The translations under genes and the position numbers were made by a program. Positions 33,561-44,470 of a stretch of 64,000 nucleotides of DNA are shown here, piece after piece. Source of the stretch: Ailanthus altissimus (lineage: Eukaryota > Streptophyta > Magnoliopsida > Sapindales > Simaroubaceae). The stretch spans positions 8,075,001-8,139,000 of the forward strand of contig CAMPEX010000001.1 of assembly GCA_946807835.1 (NCBI GenBank). The letters run 5' to 3'. Below the pieces are notes generated by a model that was not told where the DNA came from, searched no databases, and was given only the letters and a program-made list of their open reading frames with translations. The first letter of the stretch is position 1; every line of letters begins with the position of its first letter.

Positions 33561-34097
33561 GTCACGACCCGATATCTCGAACCCGCGCGGCCTTAGACAC
33601 TTGCTAGTGCTAAGCAGCCTACAAGACCCCAATTAACCAAAGAAAGAGATGAAGAAGAAGCACACCAAGTGTTTGAGAGAATGCTCTCGTATTTTATTAC
33701 TAAAGAGAGAATTACAAAGCTATAGAATTACAAGCTATGAGTATTTCTACAATTTGAAGGATTTGGAGGATGGTTTCTCAAATGAGAACTCCATCTATTT
33801 ATAGCTAAAGCTATATACAATGGACGGCTAGGATTAACTCTAATCCAATGGGACACATCTAAAGAGGAGAATATCCTAAGAAATATTTCAAAGATGCCAA
33901 TTATCAAGAGAATATCTCATGGAATATGCATTTTCTAGAAAACTCCACCTACCACACACATGTAGCATTAACCCAGATTCATTGGGCCATCTAGAAGCTC
34001 TAGCCCATTTAACACACAATGGACTAAAACACCCCCTGATGGTCTTGTCGTGCGTCAAATGTTCGAGTATTTGCTTGAGAATATTTAGGGCGTGACA
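33561..34097 (-). mobile_element. Solo LTR nested in the gypsy element
   Basis: This 537-bp segment starts TGTCACGACCCG and ends GGGCGTGACA, so its tips form a perfect 7-bp inverted repeat (TGTCACG and CGTGACA). CTAA flanks both sides (33557..33560 and 34098..34101), extendable to CTAAT if the terminal T is counted with the target. On the minus strand AGCTATAAATAGATGG is a good TATA box, so the LTR reads leftward. No internal retroelement domain is present. The gypsy sequence resumes on the far side. Confidence 0.8.
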
Positions 34098-34101
34098 CTA
34101 A

Positions 34102-35400
34102 TCACTTACCTATTCTTCAGGTTGATTTCAACAATGACTAGAGAAAATATTTGATCGCTTATATGAAGAAGCTTAACGAACAGGCTGATCAAAAAATCAA
34201 GATTATTGCACCCAAGTTTGCTCTTTTCGCAGGTGAATTATTTTGAAGAGTGCCTATAGTGAACTATTGAGATGCATCGGCTCGAACGAATATATGCTTG
34301 TCATAGATGAATCACATAAAGGAATAGTATGACCTTATCTCAGTAGGCGATTAATGAAAAAGGTGATCTTGAAGATCAGATTTTAGTGGCCAACTATGCA
34401 TCAGAAGTGTCATGACTACGCCAAAGATTGCAAAGAATGTCAAAAGCATGGGTCGATACCAAGTCATCCCAACCCAAGAAATGCATGCAATGATCTGACT
34501 ATAGCCATTCAGAGTTTGGGCCATAGACATAATTGGTAAAATATATCCATCATCATCCAAGCAACACGAGTTCATCCTTGTGGCAATCGATTATTTCACC
34601 AAGTAGGTTGAAGTGATCCTATTAAAAATTGTTAATCAATAATCAATCATAAAATTTATCAAGAAAAATATTTTTTATAGGCATAACCTGCCTGAATTGA
34701 TCACGACCGTCTAAGGAACGGTCTTCACAAGAGAATAAATGAGCAATTATTCTAAGAAATGAGTTTCAAACTAATACACTATTACGCACAATCAAATGGA
34801 TAGGTCGAGTCAACAAACAAATCTCTCATCTAGGAAATGAAAAAGGCGATTGTGGACAACCTTAGGCATGGCATAAAAATCTTCAAAAAGTACTTTGGGC
34901 TAATAGAGTCAACCTAAAACTGGCCGCTGGTACATCACCTTATCGGTTAGTTTATGGCCACGAGCCCATGGTTTCAATGGAATTAACTAGAAACTCACTT
35001 AGGAGATGATTCTAAGATAACTTGGACCTCAACAATACTAAGATGCCATGGCAGAAGAGATGGATCAACAAGATGAGTATCACCTAAAAGCTTTAAATTG
35101 ACTTAAAGTTTAAAAGAAAAGGGTTGAGAAGGCTTATAATAAAAGGGTCAAGTTTAAAACTTTTAGCCAAGGCAATCTAGTATGGAAGTAGTCCTCCTAA
35201 TAGGGTCTAAGTAAAATAAGTTAGAAAAATTTAGTGCCAATATGGGAGGGTCATTCAAAGTTGCTAAAATCCTTAGTAAAGGGGCATATTTTTTGAGTGA
35301 TCTAGATGGAGAAGTTTATCTCAAGCTGATTAATAGAAAGTATCTAAAAACTTACCGATCGACTATTTGCGAAGGGATTAATAAGACGATTTTTCAGCAA
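34102..35400 (+). pseudogene. Gypsy integrase and C-terminal pol (broken)
   Basis: After the solo LTR, about 34370 onward reads F-x-W-P-T-M-H-Q-K-C-H-D-Y-A-K-D-C-K-E-C-Q-K-H-G, the second half of the H2C2 zinc motif of gypsy integrase. Around 34900 an S-P-Y-R-L-V-Y-G-H-E-P-M-V-like segment marks the end of the core. The catalytic D-D-E residues cannot be followed because of frameshifts. Basic pol-tail sequence follows to about 35400. Confidence 0.65.
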
Positions 35401-35660
35401 ACCTCATAAACACAAGATCGACCAATTTTATGATCTGTCCATATTGAAGCATCTATGAATTGTCGAATTGGTGGATCTCATCAATTTGAATTTTTCTGGT
35501 AAATATTAATCGGTTACTTTTTGACCGATTTCTAGTTTTAGATAAGTTCATTTTTAGAGATGTTTAATGATTTCATATAAGTCAATCCATTTTTTTCTTC
35601 GGTTTAATTATGCTTATTCAATCATTAGATATTTGAGTGATCGACCTTGTTAAACTGCCT

Positions 35661-35990
35661 TCATATTTTAAGAGTTATTACCGTAAAAGCCAATTGATTT
35701 CTTCAGTTTATACATTTGATGTGACAAGGCTATTAGATTGGTCGATTATTGATTCATAATTTCCAAAGTTTCATATTTTAAGAGTTATTGTTGTAAAAGC
35801 CAATTGATTTCTTTAGTTTATACATTTGATGTGACAAGGCTATTAGATTGGTTGATTATTGATTCATAATTTCCAAAGTTTCATATTTTAAGAGTTATTG
35901 TTGTAAAAGCCAATTGATTTCTTCAGTTTATACATTTGATGTGACAAGGCTATTAGATTGGTCGATTATTGATTCATAATTTCCAAAGTT
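35661..35990. repeat. Three tandem 110-bp repeats
   Basis: Units start TCATATTTTAAGAGTTATT at 35661, 35771 and 35881, each exactly 110 bases apart. Units two and three are almost identical, while unit one has a few extra changes (ACCGTAAAAG in place of TTGTAAAAG). They lie between pol and the end of the antisense PMD gene. Confidence 0.95.
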
Positions 35991-36070
35991 TCTTAAACTC
36001 AAATATTTAAAGATTATGTTGAGGTGACTTTAAGAAACATATAGAAACCTGGAAGGAATGAGTAATTTCA

Positions 36071-36660
36071 TTCATTAAGAAAAATTTACAAAAGGCTTCC
36101 ATTGCCGATTATAATTTTTCAAGAAGGTTACAAAAATCGACAACTGAGGAATCAATTGCCTTCACTTTGGCCTCTGCCTTGGGAACTGAGGTGTGTTTTA
36201 GCTTCAGCTTCCTTTTTAGCTCGCCTTTTCTTGGGCGTAGAGTGATCCTCTATGCCCTTTGTAGATTCATTAAGAAAAATTTACAAAGGGCTTCCATTGC
36301 CGATTATAATTTTTCAAAAAGGTTACAAAAATCGACAACTAATGAATCAATTGCCTTCACTTTGGCCTCTACCTTGGAAACTGAGGTGTCTTTTAGCTTC
36401 AGCTTCTTTTTTAGCTCGTCTTTCCTTGGGCGTAGAGTGATCCTCTCTGTCCTTTGTAAATTCATTAAGAAAAATTTACAAAAGGCTTCCATTGCCGATT
36501 ATAATTTTTCAAGAAGGTTACAAAAATCGACAATTGACGAATTAATTGCCTTCACTTCGGCCTCTGCTTTGGGAACTGAGGTGTCTTTTAGCTTCAACTT
36601 CAGCTTCTTTTTTAGCTCGCCTTTCCTTGGGCGTAAAGTGATCATCTCTGCCTTTTCTTT
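36071..36660 (-). repeat. Three tandem 195-bp repeats covering the C-terminal end of the antisense PMD gene
   Basis: Units begin TTCATTAAGAAAAATTTACA at 36071, 36266 and 36461, a period of 195 bp (65 codons). On the minus strand each unit encodes I-T-L-R-P-R-K-(G/D)-E-L-K-K-K-L-K-L-K, then D-x-C-N-L-x-E-K-L followed by a stop. The end of the protein and its stop were therefore copied together. Only the rightmost copy can be joined to the rest of the PMD frame. Confidence 0.9.
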
Positions 36661-39600
36661 CCTGATCTTCTCTAGGGCACTCTCCAGGTTTTTCATTTTC
36701 TACTTGGTGACCCTGCTTTAATCCCAAGCTCTTGCACCTCTGACATCAGTTGGACCTCCAAGCGATCTAAAGTCGCCTTCTCTTTTGCCTCTTTCTTGGC
36801 CTCCTTAATCATTTGTAAGGCCAATTGCTTCTTTTTTGCAATAGAAGTGAATGAAGCAGCAAAGTCATCAATTTGAGTATTTAGGCCGACTGAAACGCTG
36901 TTGCCTGTGGCATGATCAGATAAATACTTAAGCTTTTTGTTGATTTCAATCATTTTCCAATCGTCTAAGAGCAGATCGACCATCTCTACTTTTAAGCCCT
37001 TTAGTTAGTCAGTAGTCTTTTTTACATCTTCCTGAGCTGATGGAGGATGGGCAGGCGATTCTATGGGAGAGGATTCACTTTTAGATTCTTCATGGTCACT
37101 TGACAATTCTTCAAGAAGAAGCAATAATACGTTAGCGATCGAGGTAGCGCTGCCTAAGGTTGGCCTCTTTGTCGCCTAAGTTCGGCCTCTTCAATGCTGG
37201 CTTCCCTATAAGCTTTGGCTGACAGGGGATATGGGGTGACTCTTCTACAAAGGCAGTGCTTGGCATCTCATTTGAGGCTTGGGGGGTAGGTGATAGGGGC
37301 ATAAAAGCACTAGTATGATTTGTACTAAAATTTTGTATTTTGTTCTAAATTATAAATATTTAGATATTTAATTGTGAGTTTTGATCATACATATATGCAC
37401 GATGAAAAATGTGACGCATAGAAATAAACGGGAGGCGAATCGGATGTAAAACGAAGAAGTTATGCTCAAAATACGAAAGGGGCACTAGGGATGGACGCCG
37501 CAGCGCCCAGCGACTAAGCGCCGCGGCACCCAAGTCAGTAGCTGAGCGCCGCAGCGCCCACAACCCAGCGTCGCAGTGCTCATGGCAGTGAACAGTGGTG
37601 TAGGAACAATATTTTGCTACAGTGCCCCGTCAAGAGTATTTTTGCTACCGTAACTAGTAAACAATGTTTTGAAGACAAAAACCTATATATAGAAAGCCAA
37701 AAACCCTAAGAGGGGGGAGAAGAGAAAAAAAGAGAAAAGAGACAAAAATTTAGAGAGAGAATTCACAACACAAAATCAAAATTCAAGCTTCAAGCTATGA
37801 TTGAGGGAGAAGCACATCAAAGAGATACTTTGATTAATTGTTCTTCTCTTTCTTTATCATTATATTCTTTTTCTTGTTGATCTTTATGAATTGGTTTGAT
37901 ACTTTTAATTTTATGATGGATTAATTTATTCATCTAGGGTTAGACTATGTGAATCTAGTATGGATTTGGATTATATTAATTTTTAGTTTATGAACTAGAT
38001 ACATTCAATTGATTCATTCTATCTTGTGTTTAATGCTTTCATTATACCTGATCAATATTATGAATGATTGAGGAACCATGATGAACTCGACGGATGGATT
38101 CATGTGCTTAGCCTAGGATAGTTTGATGCATGATCATAGGGTAACAACTATGAGTTCCATCTAGGATAGACATATACCTAGGTGGCATGTATGGTATAAT
38201 TTAGACTTAATCTTAATGAATTACATTCTAATTTGATTACCATAGACATATAGGTGATTGTTAGAATGCGTAATATAGTTACTTGACTATCGACAGAGGC
38301 TTGTGATGAGATTAGTGTTTAAACCAATCAATTGGTATTAAATGATTAACTAAGTGGTTAATGAATCTAATAAAATACTAGAGGATGAGTCAAAACCCTA
38401 AATTATCTTTATTTGTGAATTCTACTATTTACTTTTATTTAATTTAATTGATATAGTAGATTAGTTAAATAATTTTCAGATTTTAATTTTCTGAATAAAA
38501 GTTAAGTAGGTATAATTTTAGTATTTGATTTATACAATTAGATTGCATAGTCCTTATGGGATCGATATCTGGACTTAAAATCTTATATTACTTGATACGA
38601 TAGCGTACACTTGCGCTTAACTACTATAGTATAACAATCAGTAGGCGATCGGCTTATAGGAGTCAATTAAGCAACCAGAATACTTAATTGCAGTGAATGG
38701 GTTGATTCTAAAGCTGTTTTAAAATGTATTATCTTTATTTTTAAAGGTTTCTTTGTGGTCATTTACACAGGAAATAAATACTATTAGACATTTTTAAGTA
38801 AAATAGAATAGACGAAGTTGGGTGATTATTTACCTTGACGCACTTTTTAGGTAGAGCCAAGTTCTCATCCCTTGCTTGTGGGACGTCCAGGGTAGTAGGG
38901 ACAACCTCTGAAACATAAACAAGAAAAATCAATATTAGAACAAAAGTCATGGTATTAAAGAAAATATAAGTGTTACCTTGAATAGTACAGTCGCTAACCA
39001 CCGTAACAAGTGCAGGGTCTAGAGTTGGTTCAGAATAATTATTTAAGTAAAAGTCGGTCCAAAGCGGCCTTGGGTCCATAAAAGGCTGCTCAAAGTACAC
39101 CTTACCAAGCCACGGGCCCCTTGCATGAACCCACTCAGTTTGGCATTCAATGAGCGCTCAGTTGTGTTCCAAGACCAATTTCCTATTTCTTTGGTGACTT
39201 AATCTTTTCATTTCATCTAAATTATTACAATTACATTTAAAATCAAAAAATGCTTCAAAGTCTAGGATTTCTTGGATGAGCTTACCCCTTGTCTTTGGAT
39301 GGTCGACCTGCACAGCATCAACAAGATTATTGTCAACTGCAAAATAATGTAAAGAAAGAATTTGATCTAAAGGTATTATAAAATAAAGGTCGATTAGTTC
39401 CTCCCAATACTAGTTAAAAGAATCTAGATGGCCTGGAGATCGGTAGATTGGTTATTTAGATCGATTTATGGAGCTCATTATTTACATTGATGGTCTCCTG
39501 AACAAAACTAAGACTTCTAAAGACCACTATAGTTCTAAAGTTTTGGTTGGCCGAGAAGAGATTATGATGAGGGATGGCCTGGACTAGCCCAATTTGGCAG

Positions 39601-40867
39601 CTTATCCATTGAGGATAATAAGTCTCAGTGGTGCACTTATTATTATTACCAACGGTAATAAAAACCCCATTATGAAGATCTCTGGCAGTGAGGCAAGCAA
39701 CCTAAGATTTATACCAGTGATATCAAACTCAATTGCTTCAGAAGAAATTGATTGACCCTGATAAGCTTGGCGGGTCCACTTGGGGCCAAAGGGGAAAGGC
39801 TTAAGGCGACAAAATAACCTATCATTTAAAGAGAGGGTCGAGTAAAAGAAGGAAAAGATATCCTCAAAACTCCCTTGGTCGGGCTGCTATTAGATAAACC
39901 AATGAGCATAGCAACGAGCGCAACCTTCAGAGGGTTGAGAGGTAGCATTAAAGAAATGAGGAAACTATATGGCAATAAAAAAATAGAGCATCCAAAAGGG
40001 TCTGCTCGCATTAGAGAAAGTATCCTCACTTTTACTTGGGATGATTTCATACAGATTTCTATAAGATGTGAAAGAAGAAATGACTCTAAAGCTAACATAG
40101 TACCATCAGCTATGACAATTACCAGCTTCAAGTACTCCCTAGTAATTTTCTATAAAGGTGGGCAAAGATCATACTTACTTAGCCAAAAGAGTAAGAAGGC
40201 GATATGCTCTACCCAAAAGAGAGTGGCTGATTTTTCTCTAAAGCAAGTCATGAATTTTCCAAAACTTACTTCTGATTTAGAGTAATATAGATCAGCAAGA
40301 TATATTGAAAAGATCAGTATTAATGTAGACCCTATAGATAGGAATATTAAAAAGGACAACCAAATCAATAAAGTAGGTGTCATGAAACCAAACCTAAAGT
40401 AGAAGACATTCAAAGCCCTAGATAAAAAAATGCAAAACGATCGATATCAGTCTATTGTGAAGAGGAATCTAATACTTAGATAGCCGGATTAAATAGTAAA
40501 CCCCGACTGATTTTCTTACGGATTTAAAATTAGGCTCAAGGCGATTTAACCACCCTATGTAGTCATTAGAGGTTTTCGGCCAAGACCTAATGGACTTAGA
40601 GGTTAACCATACAGACATGTTATGAGGTTGGCCAAACCTTAGTTGGTCGTTTTTATGAGTAGGAAAATAATTAAAATACTAGGGAATGACAAAATAATTA
40701 AAAGAACTTAGAATGTAATAGAAGGAGTATTCTTTATAAGACAATACCTTATGGACGATCTGTTTGTCCACCATTCTGGATTTGAAGAGGAGGTTCAGGG
40801 GTGTCTCATGAGTCTCGATCAATTTAGATTTCTTGGAGTGTAAAGGAGCGATCGATTTTGAAGCCAT
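36499..40867 (-). pseudogene. Antisense plant mobile domain (PMD) gene with introns, carried by the gypsy element
   Basis: The gene runs opposite to gypsy gag-pol. The first exon is 40867..40748 (M-A-S-K-S-I-A-P-L-H) with a GTATTG donor. The PMD body at about 40650..39700 shows Y-I-G-W-L-N-R-L-E, V-F-Y-F-R-F-G-F-M-T-P-T-L-L and A-L-E-S-F-L-L-S-H-L, the blocks of PF10536-type plant mobile domains. A later intron, 38976..38908, has a GTAACA donor and a TTTCAG acceptor and is followed by exon 38907..38834. The C-terminal part (37285..36499) is acidic, then charged and Lys/Glu-rich (K-E-A-K-K-E-A-K-E-K), suggesting a coiled coil. Stops, shifts and the 37291 solo LTR break it. The function of transposon-borne PMD proteins is not established. 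Confidence 0.7.
37291..38640 (+). mobile_element. Solo LTR (gypsy, Athila-like) with perfect target duplication
   Basis: A 1350-bp segment running from TGATAGGGGCATAAAAGC to AACAATCA is flanked on both sides by GTAGG (37286..37290 and 38641..38645). A TATA box, CCTATATATAGAAAGCC, lies near 37690. Near the end is GGGATCGATATCTGGACTT, then CGTACACTTGCGCTTA, an ending familiar from Athila-like plant gypsy LTRs. The 37490..37570 part is unusually GC-rich with repeated GCGCC. Removing it restores the antisense PMD region. Confidence 0.9.
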
Positions 40868-41972
40868 TAGAAATGCTGCATAGATTGAAAGGTAAAAGAA
40901 GGTAAACAAAATAGATAAGAAATAGAGAAGGTAAATAGATCAAAAGTAAAAGGTTTTAAGTTTTTACCTTAAAGATTAGCGAAGAATACTTGAAGATTGA
41001 AGAATACTTGAGAGGTGCTTGCCTTGGAAAGTTGAGAAGAAAAAGCTTAGGTAAAGAGTAAAAGTGAAAATGAAGAAAGTTCTTTTCTTATGGTGATCTG
41101 GAGGTGGTTGAAATCAAGAGTTGCATAAATAGGCATTTAATGAAGGAATAATGATAAGACATTTTTGCTTTTGAGATATTGATGAGAGTAATGATTAGAC
41201 CCTTATTAATGATTATTGACATTTGATGACATGATAGTTATTAGAACGGTTAGAAGATAAATTTTTTTTGGTTAGGGTAAGCTGATCCTAGAAAAAAAAA
41301 TCGGCTTGAAAATCTAAAGAAAATATTGATCTTGAGAATCGAAAGAAATAGCTAATTGAAACAAAAGCCTTTAAAGACTTAGTAATATCTTGATATTCTC
41401 AGGTTGCTTGAGTATCCTTTACGATCAAGGCAGTTGAGTAAACCTCTATGGTTATAAGGCGAGTGCTTGATAATGTAATGAGGATATGTATTCAGGCGAT
41501 TGCATAAGGAGGCGTTTTAGGAGCCAGAGGTTAGGTAACTTGGAATAAAATGGGTGAGTTTTAAAAAGTGTCTTGGATACTAAAATGTCAATCGACCTTT
41601 AAAAGTTTTGGGATCTCTAGGCTTTATAGAGGGCGATTTGAGACTTAACTGACAAACTGGTGCAAAAGCATTCTTAGTCGGTTGATTTCATTAGATTCCC
41701 AGTAGAACAAGGTGTCTTGAACTAAGAAAGGATAACTGCTAAACTCAAGGTGACTTTGAAGTTCAGTTGAATGTAAAAAGACACCCAGGCGGTCCAAAGA
41801 GAAAACATGACGATTATTAAGCTAATTGATATGATCCATGCGATTTTGAAGTATTAGATTCTGAGCATGGTCCTAGGCGATTTTTGGATTATTGGACTTA
41901 TAGCAGGTGATTTGGGCCAGCTAATTGTAGCAAGCCCCAACAAAATTCTTTTGACCAATTCATATGGGGCAT

Positions 41973-42473
41973 TGTTGATGCCGGCCCAAAAAGTGCCAAA
42001 TGGGCTTTTTTATTTTAAGGTGGTCCAATTGTGTATTGTAGTTTATTTAAGAATTGATATATAATAAGAGGTTGTGTTATAGTTAGATTCTCTGTCTTGT
42101 AAAAGTAGGTTTTCTCTAGAATTTTACAGCCTATAAATATGCTTGATGTCTCATTGTAAATCATCATCAACTATTCAATACACAATTATACACAAGCTTA
42201 TTAGCTTTTATCAATTTTATTATTTTATCACCTAACCCAGGACTCTGCGTCTTTACTTGTTGAAAATCCTTTACAATCCTGTTGTTAGAGTTTCTCTTGT
42301 CCTTCTCGTTAAAGAACCTAAGCTCTGTGATAGCTTATTGTATCCTAGTCTAGGTTTCTCAATAAACATCACTTGCTAGTAAATTTTTTAGTCTCGACTT
42401 CTTTTAAATTTGGGGCGACCTCTATTTAACCGGACACAGAGCATATACGAACCCAAAATTTATATTATGAACA
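41973..42473 (+). repeat. 3' LTR of the gypsy element
   Basis: About 501 bp from TGTTGATGCC to TTATGAACA, aligned with 28466..28970. It keeps a CTATAAATATGC TATA-like element near 42132. No good polypurine tract can be picked out just upstream. Confidence 0.9.
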
Positions 42474-44470
42474 GAGACAAACATAACAAACAATGTTTTT
42501 TTTTATAAAAAAATACTCTTAAATAATTTTGGTAGGTTAAGTGGACAACCCACTTTAAGGCCACTCAACTCAACTCAAATTAAAACAATACTAATGAATA
42601 ATTGAAATTACTTTAAAATTTACGAGTTAAGCTCAAATTCGCTCATTTGACACCTCTGTATGTTAAAAGTATCAGTTAATTTATTTAATAGGGGTGTTGT
42701 GCATAATAAATTAAATAAATATTTTTTTAATAAAAAAATTGAGGTAAGAATAAAATAGATAGGAGATTTTCATAAATTTTATTTAAAATTTAATTTGATT
42801 TCCTTATTTTATATATAATTATTCTTATTTAGATCACATCTTTTGAAAGATTACAAAGAAATTTTTCTTGGGGACAAAGAAATCTACTGTATAAAGGCTT
42901 TGTTATTAAATACTTGGACACATTACCAATAATATATTCAAATTGCATCCCTAGTTCAATATATTACTTCTTATACAAGTTCCAAATCAACATCAATTTT
43001 TTTTTTTATATTCATAAAATCAAAAGGTTTTTAGAAAGTTTTATTTTTTATCTGTTTGGTTAGGCTTTTTTATTGGCAAAAAATATTTTTTAATATCGAA
43101 AACTCTTTTCAAATTTTTTTATAATGTTTAGTTACAATTAAATAATAGTTTTTGGAGATTAAAAAAATTAATTTACTTCTACTTGCAAAAGTTTAAAATT
43201 TTGAGTTTTTGAAAATAAAGCTATTTGAGCTTTTTTAATATTTATGTAATGTCACATAAATCATTTGGTTGTTAGTTAAAAAAACTCTTTTGAAGTATTA
43301 GATTGTTTGGTTATACATTATTAAAAGTGTTTATTTGTTATTAAATTACCAAAAGAACACTTAATAAAACTTATATTCAAATTCTAAACAATTCAATATT
43401 TTTTTATATATAAGTTTAAATTTATTATGTATTTTCTCAAATTTAATTTCTTAAACATAATAATCAAGTAAAATTAATACATAGTAATCAAAGAATCAAT
43501 ATTAATTATTGTGTTTGGTACAAAACTTAAAAATAAAATAATAGTTTTTTTTTATTTTAAAAAATAAAATAATCAATAAATATTTTTAATAAATTCTTGT
43601 AAAATTATAATGATTGTAGAGATACGAAAAATTAGAGATACAACGACTTTAAGAAAATATTAAAAATATATTAATTGAATATGATTTATTTTTATTAAGA
43701 TGCACTATATAAATAAAAAAAATATTATTAAAATATATGTGACATTATATAAAGAGTAAAAAAACTATACTCCAAAAAGCTTAAAATTTGATTTTTTACA
43801 AATAAAGAGTAAATAATTTTTTTAATCTTTAAAAGGTCTCATTTTTTTCTTTAATTGCAATCAAATATTATTAAAAAATTTAAAAAAAATTTTAACATTA
43901 AAAAAATTCTTTTGATCGATAAAGAAACTCAACTAAACGGGCACTAAATGATCTAGTACATCAAAAGAGCTTTATTAATTAATAACCAAATAATTAATAA
44001 TTTTTTTTATAATTATCAATGACTTTTGTTTTTTAAATTTTACTTTTCATAACTTTAATTGAAAAAATTAACCTGAACACTTTATATAAGATAACGGGCT
44101 ACAAAGATAAATTTCCATTGGTTAAATAACAAAGTGGGCTAAAAGATATTTTCGTTTTCAACCAACCCAATTTTTTTTAACTTTTTTTTTTATTTTAAAA
44201 GAAAAAAGAATTTATTTTTCAAGCAAAAACAGAAAAAAAGGAGCAGTTCTACTCATCTTCCGAAAACAGGAAAGGGATATGCTGCTATCAGGCCAAGAAT
44301 CTTTGATCTTTGTTTATAATGACCCCATCTCCCATTTCAAATTTCAAAATGGGTACATGCAAAACGAAAAAAATCTTATGATTTAGGGGGGAAGAAGAAA
44401 ATCAAAATCAAAATCTCTGAAGTTTCATGTGTTGAATTGAACGCAGAAACCCCCTAAAAATTCAGTTTTG
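42474..44470. other. Spacer between the gypsy element and the MTPC4-like gene
   Basis: No gene is seen. A patch at 42520..42660 ending TTTGACACCTCT resembles the end of a non-autonomous hAT-like element. An AT-rich repeat occupies 43051..43950 and is listed separately. The last 250 bases, less AT-rich, are presumably the promoter and leader of the transporter gene. Confidence 0.5.
43051..43950 (-). repeat. AT-rich repeat, inverted relative to 51987..52790
   Basis: The reverse complement of this block aligns with 51987..52790 over most of its length. Shared anchors are TAATGTATAACCAAA, AATATTGAATT(G/A)TTTAGAA and TATTTTTAATATTTTCTTAA. Its tips (CTGTTTGGTT and CAACTAAACGGGCACTAAAT) suggest imperfect terminal inverted repeats, so a MITE or non-autonomous DNA transposon is likely. 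The exact ends are approximate. Confidence 0.7.

Larger units (their letters stand above)
28466..42473 (+). mobile_element. Ty3/gypsy element, Tat type (dual RNase H), with antisense PMD gene and nested solo LTRs
   Basis: Two direct LTRs (28466..28970 and 41973..42473) enclose 13 kb. Plus-strand remnants appear in gypsy order: gag, protease, reverse transcriptase, RNase H, a second RNase H, integrase. A second RNase H between the first and integrase is the hallmark of the Tat clade. Past integrase, the 3' half carries a minus-strand intron-containing PMD gene. All frames are broken by stops and shifts, and the LTRs differ at many sites, so the element is old and inactive. Solo LTRs at 33561 and 37291 inserted into it later. 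I found no matching target duplication at its outer ends (AGGAT on the left, GAGAC on the right). Confidence 0.9.

Noticed and set aside
36167..36721. A 184-codon open frame on the plus strand
   Set aside because: It simply runs through the three 195-bp repeats and is itself repetitive. The minus strand of the same DNA carries the C-terminal end of the PMD gene, with sensible charged composition.
28461..42478. A target duplication for the large gypsy element
   Set aside because: The five bases outside the LTRs are AGGAT and GAGAC and do not match, so none is claimed.
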